A stretch of DNA of 13,232 nucleotides from Actinomycetes bacterium (GTDB lineage: Bacteria; Actinomycetota; Actinomycetes; Propionibacteriales; Nocardioidaceae). Of this stretch, positions 11,054 to 13,232 are shown one piece after another. The notes under the pieces are model-generated. The model saw nothing but the letters and a program-made list of their open reading frames with translations, did no database searches and was not told the origin of the DNA. The stretch spans positions 1 through 13,232 of the forward strand of contig JAEZEJ010000055.1 of assembly GCA_023417775.1 (NCBI GenBank), given 5' to 3'. Numbering within the stretch: the first letter of the stretch is position 1; each line of letters begins with the position of its first letter. Both the position numbers and the translations under genes were made by a program.

Positions 11054-13232
11054 TCACCGCTCACCGGTCAATGCGGCCGCGACCCGAGCACGCAATGTCT
11101 CCGCCGCGTCGGCCGTCAAGCACTCCCCCGAGCGATCGACGACATAGAACACATCACGCGCCTCGTCGCCATAGGTGTCCGTGTGCGCCGAGCGGATCGA
11201 GAAGCCCGCGGCGATGATCGTGTGGCACACCACCCACAACAGCGCTCGACGGTCCGCCGCCCGCACCTCCAGCAGTGTCGCGGTCTGCTCCATCGCCTCG
11301 AGCACGGCCACTCGCGGCAGGGTGTCACCGGGATCGAAGGTCAACCGACGGGTGAGGTCGACGGTCCCGTCCAGCACGCCGCGGAGACGTTCGCGCAGGG
11401 CGGGAGCGTCCACGTCGGGCCGCGACACCTCCCAGAGGGTCGCCGCTCCCCCGCCGTCTGTCGCCACCCGGACGGATCGGATCGAGAGCCCGGCCAGCGA
11501 CATCGCTCCGGCGAGATCGCCCAGGAGGCCGGGCCGGTCCCCCGCCACGATCAGGAGCAGGGATCCGTCGTGGTGGTTCTCGGACGTCAGCAGGAGCGTC
11601 GTCGGGCCCACGGTCGTGAGATCGGGGACAGGCACGCCCGCGGGCCAGCCGGGCACCCCGAGATCCTCATCGGGCACTCCGGTCAGCACGGCACGGACCT
11701 TCTCGACCAGTCCCTCGATCAGCCCGCGTCGCCACCGGCTCCACGCCTGATCGCTCGTCGCGAGGGCGTCGGCCGCCGTCAGCGCGGCCAGGGACTCCAG
11801 GAATGACGGCGTCCTGACGATCTCGGCGACATTGGCCGCCGTGTGCGGATCCTCGATATCGCGCCGGGTCGCGACCGTGGGGAGCAGCAGATGCCAGCGC
11901 ACGAGAGCGGCGATGGCCGCTGCCTCGGCGGCGCCGAAGCCCCAGCGCCGCGCGATCTCCTCGGCCATCGGCGCACCGACCTCGCTGTGATCGCCCGGCC
12001 TGCCCTTGCCGATGTCATGGAGCAGCGCGGCGACCACGAGCAGATCGGGACGGGCCGCATCCCGGCTCGAACGCGTCACCTGGACAGCCGTCTCCACGCT
12101 GTGCCGGTCGATGGTGAACCGGTGCACGGGCGAGGACGAGCCCCGCAGGCGGATGTCCTCCCACTCGGGCAGCAGTCGCTCGACGAGACCGGCGAGATCG
12201 AGCTCCTCCCAGACATCGATCAGGCCGTGCCCGGCGCTCAGCAGCTCGACCATCCACCGCCGGGTCGAGTCGGGCCACACCACCGGAAGAGGGCCGAGCT
12301 CACGGACCAAACGGCCGACCGAACCGGGATTCATCGGCAACGACCGCCTCGCCGCGACGGCCGCGAAGCGCAGCAGCAGCTCCGGATCGGTACCCGGGTC
12401 CGCCTGGCGCGTCACCACGACCTCGCCCGCCAGCACCCCGACTCCCGGAGCAGCCGGCTCGATCGACGGCCCCCGTGCCCCCACTCTCCGGTGCGGATCA
12501 CGGCTGACGCTCGCATCGACCCTGCGCCAGGTGACCGAGGCCAGGTGCGCGATGCGCCGGCCGATGTCCCGCACCTCGATATCGAGTTCGCCCGGCGTCA
12601 GACCCCATCGCTCGGCGATATCGGGGATCAACTCCGGCAGCATCCGGTCGCTGCGCCGCCCGGCGACCTCGTGGAGCGTGTCGCGCAGACCCAGGAGCCG
12701 CTCACGCAGGGTCTCGGCCTCCTCGCGAGGCACCTCGACCAGCCAGGTCGCGCGGAGCGCCCGCAAGGTGACCGAGTCCCGGAGCCCTCCACCCGACTCC
12801 TTGAGATCGGGCACGGCGGCGTGCGCGAGCCACCCGCAGCGCTCGATGCGCTCTCGCCGCGCGGTCCGCACCTCCTCGATGCGTCGTCGCGCTTCACGCC
12901 GCCAGCCCGCGAGGACCTGCGAGCGGACCGCCGCCGTCACGTCGGCGTCGCCGGCGACACAGCGCGCGTCGAGCATCCCCATGGCCACCCGATAGTCGTC
13001 GCGGGCGGCGCGCACGGTGTCCTCCGTCGACCGCACCGCGTGATCGAGGGCGATCCGTCGGTCCCAGAGCGGATACCAGAGCTCCTCGGCGACCCGGGCC
13101 ACGTCGGCGTCCGCGACGCCGGGATCGTGCAGCAGGACGACGTCGAGATCGCTGTACGGCGAGAGCTCGCGGCGTCCATAGCCCCCGACAGCCACCACGG
13201 CGAGGCCACCGGGAGCATCCATCCCGGAGGCC
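11054..13232 (-). CDS. glnD: protein-PII uridylyltransferase / nucleotidyltransferase GlnD, 5' partial
   Basis: GlnD modifies and demodifies the PII signalling protein according to glutamine level. The visible 725 or so residues begin just before the nucleotidyltransferase signature AVGGYGRRELSPYSDLDVVLLHD, with its metal-binding Asp pair. A GlnD-type helical linker follows (SDRMLPELIPDIAERWG), then an HD hydrolase domain (ALLHDIGKGRPGDHSEVG, H402-D403 counted from the ATG at 13222). Two C-terminal ACT domains begin near LLIVAGDRPGLLGDLAGAM and LLEVRAADRRALLWVVC. The frame is open to the window edge, and the ATG at 13222 lies too close to GGYGR, so the true start is probably upstream. In actinobacteria the gene usually follows amtB and glnK, which would lie beyond 13232. 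In several actinobacteria PII is adenylylated rather than uridylylated, so the nucleotide is uncertain. Confidence 0.94.
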   Translation of the reverse strand, partial: ASGMDAPGGLAVVAVGGYGRRELSPYSDLDVVLLHDPGVADADVARVAEELWYPLWDRRIALDHAVRSTEDTVRAARDDYRVAMGMLDARCVAGDADVTAAVRSQVLAGWRREARRRIEEVRTARRERIERCGWLAHAAVPDLKESGGGLRDSVTLRALRATWLVEVPREEAETLRERLLGLRDTLHEVAGRRSDRMLPELIPDIAERWGLTPGELDIEVRDIGRRIAHLASVTWRRVDASVSRDPHRRVGARGPSIEPAAPGVGVLAGEVVVTRQADPGTDPELLLRFAAVAARRSLPMNPGSVGRLVRELGPLPVVWPDSTRRWMVELLSAGHGLIDVWEELDLAGLVERLLPEWEDIRLRGSSSPVHRFTIDRHSVETAVQVTRSSRDAARPDLLVVAALLHDIGKGRPGDHSEVGAPMAEEIARRWGFGAAEAAAIAALVRWHLLLPTVATRRDIEDPHTAANVAEIVRTPSFLESLAALTAADALATSDQAWSRWRRGLIEGLVEKVRAVLTGVPDEDLGVPGWPAGVPVPDLTTVGPTTLLLTSENHHDGSLLLIVAGDRPGLLGDLAGAMSLAGLSIRSVRVATDGGGAATLWEVSRPDVDAPALRERLRGVLDGTVDLTRRLTFDPGDTLPRVAVLEAMEQTATLLEVRAADRRALLWVVCHTIIAAGFSIRSAHTDTYGDEARDVFYVVDRSGECLTADAAETLRARVAAALTGER

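Noticed and set aside
11050..11066. Further copy of the array repeat at the end of glnD
   Set aside because: Only a tandem GGTGAGC half-motif is present; the TCAACC half is missing.
9401..11806. 801-codon plus-strand open frame antisense to ffh and glnD
   Set aside because: It crosses two clear genes and their intergenic gap, and its translation is Ser/Arg/Pro-rich shadow sequence typical of GC-rich DNA.

Overview
The window is GC-rich DNA, densely coding and almost entirely on the minus strand. It reads as the chromosome of a high-GC Gram-positive actinobacterium, probably order Micrococcales; a Dermabacteraceae/Brachybacterium-like source is only a guess. The grounds are gene content and style: an rpsP product with a long Ala/Pro/Glu/Lys tail, an rpsP-KH-rimM-trmD operon, glnD beside ffh, and GTG starts. 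No tRNA, rRNA, CRISPR array, integrase or transposase was found.

Layout in minus-strand (transcription) order: glnD (5' end outside the window); ffh; a membrane-anchored DsbA-like thiol oxidoreductase overlapping ffh by 4 nt; gntK and gntP (gluconate kinase and permease, 4-nt overlap); two ABC half-transporters forming one heterodimeric exporter; a 749-bp gene-free stretch; then the translation operon rpsP, KH protein (khpA/ylqC type), rimM, trmD. A plus-strand LuxR-type regulator, cut by the left edge, meets trmD tail to tail with 3 nt between the stop codons.

How the genes work together: glnD belongs to PII nitrogen signalling. ffh with the DsbA-like protein suggests a secretion and extracytoplasmic folding pair. 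gntK/gntP take up gluconate and phosphorylate it. The ABC pair shows the usual asymmetry of heterodimeric exporters, with one degenerate ATP site. rpsP-KH-rimM-trmD is the 30S assembly and tRNA modification operon. In many bacteria ffh lies next to rpsP; here about 7 kb (DsbA-like, gnt, ABC genes and the repeat region) separates them.

Two parts deserve most attention. First, the 749-bp intergenic region holds at least 13 clear copies, plus two degenerate ones, of a 19-bp imperfect palindrome (GCGGTGA-NNNN-TCAACCAC) in both orientations. Every minus-to-plus neighbouring pair is separated by exactly 19 bp (five pairs), giving 57-bp hairpin-like units. The layout resembles REP/BIME elements, but I do not recognise it as a named family. 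Second, a 16-codon micro-ORF with a perfect AGGAGG Shine-Dalgarno bridges the two ABC genes through ATGA overlaps at both ends. Its 3' half lies inside a perfect 11-bp inverted repeat that covers the start codon of the second ABC gene, which has no Shine-Dalgarno of its own. This looks like translational coupling, or alternatively a frameshift.
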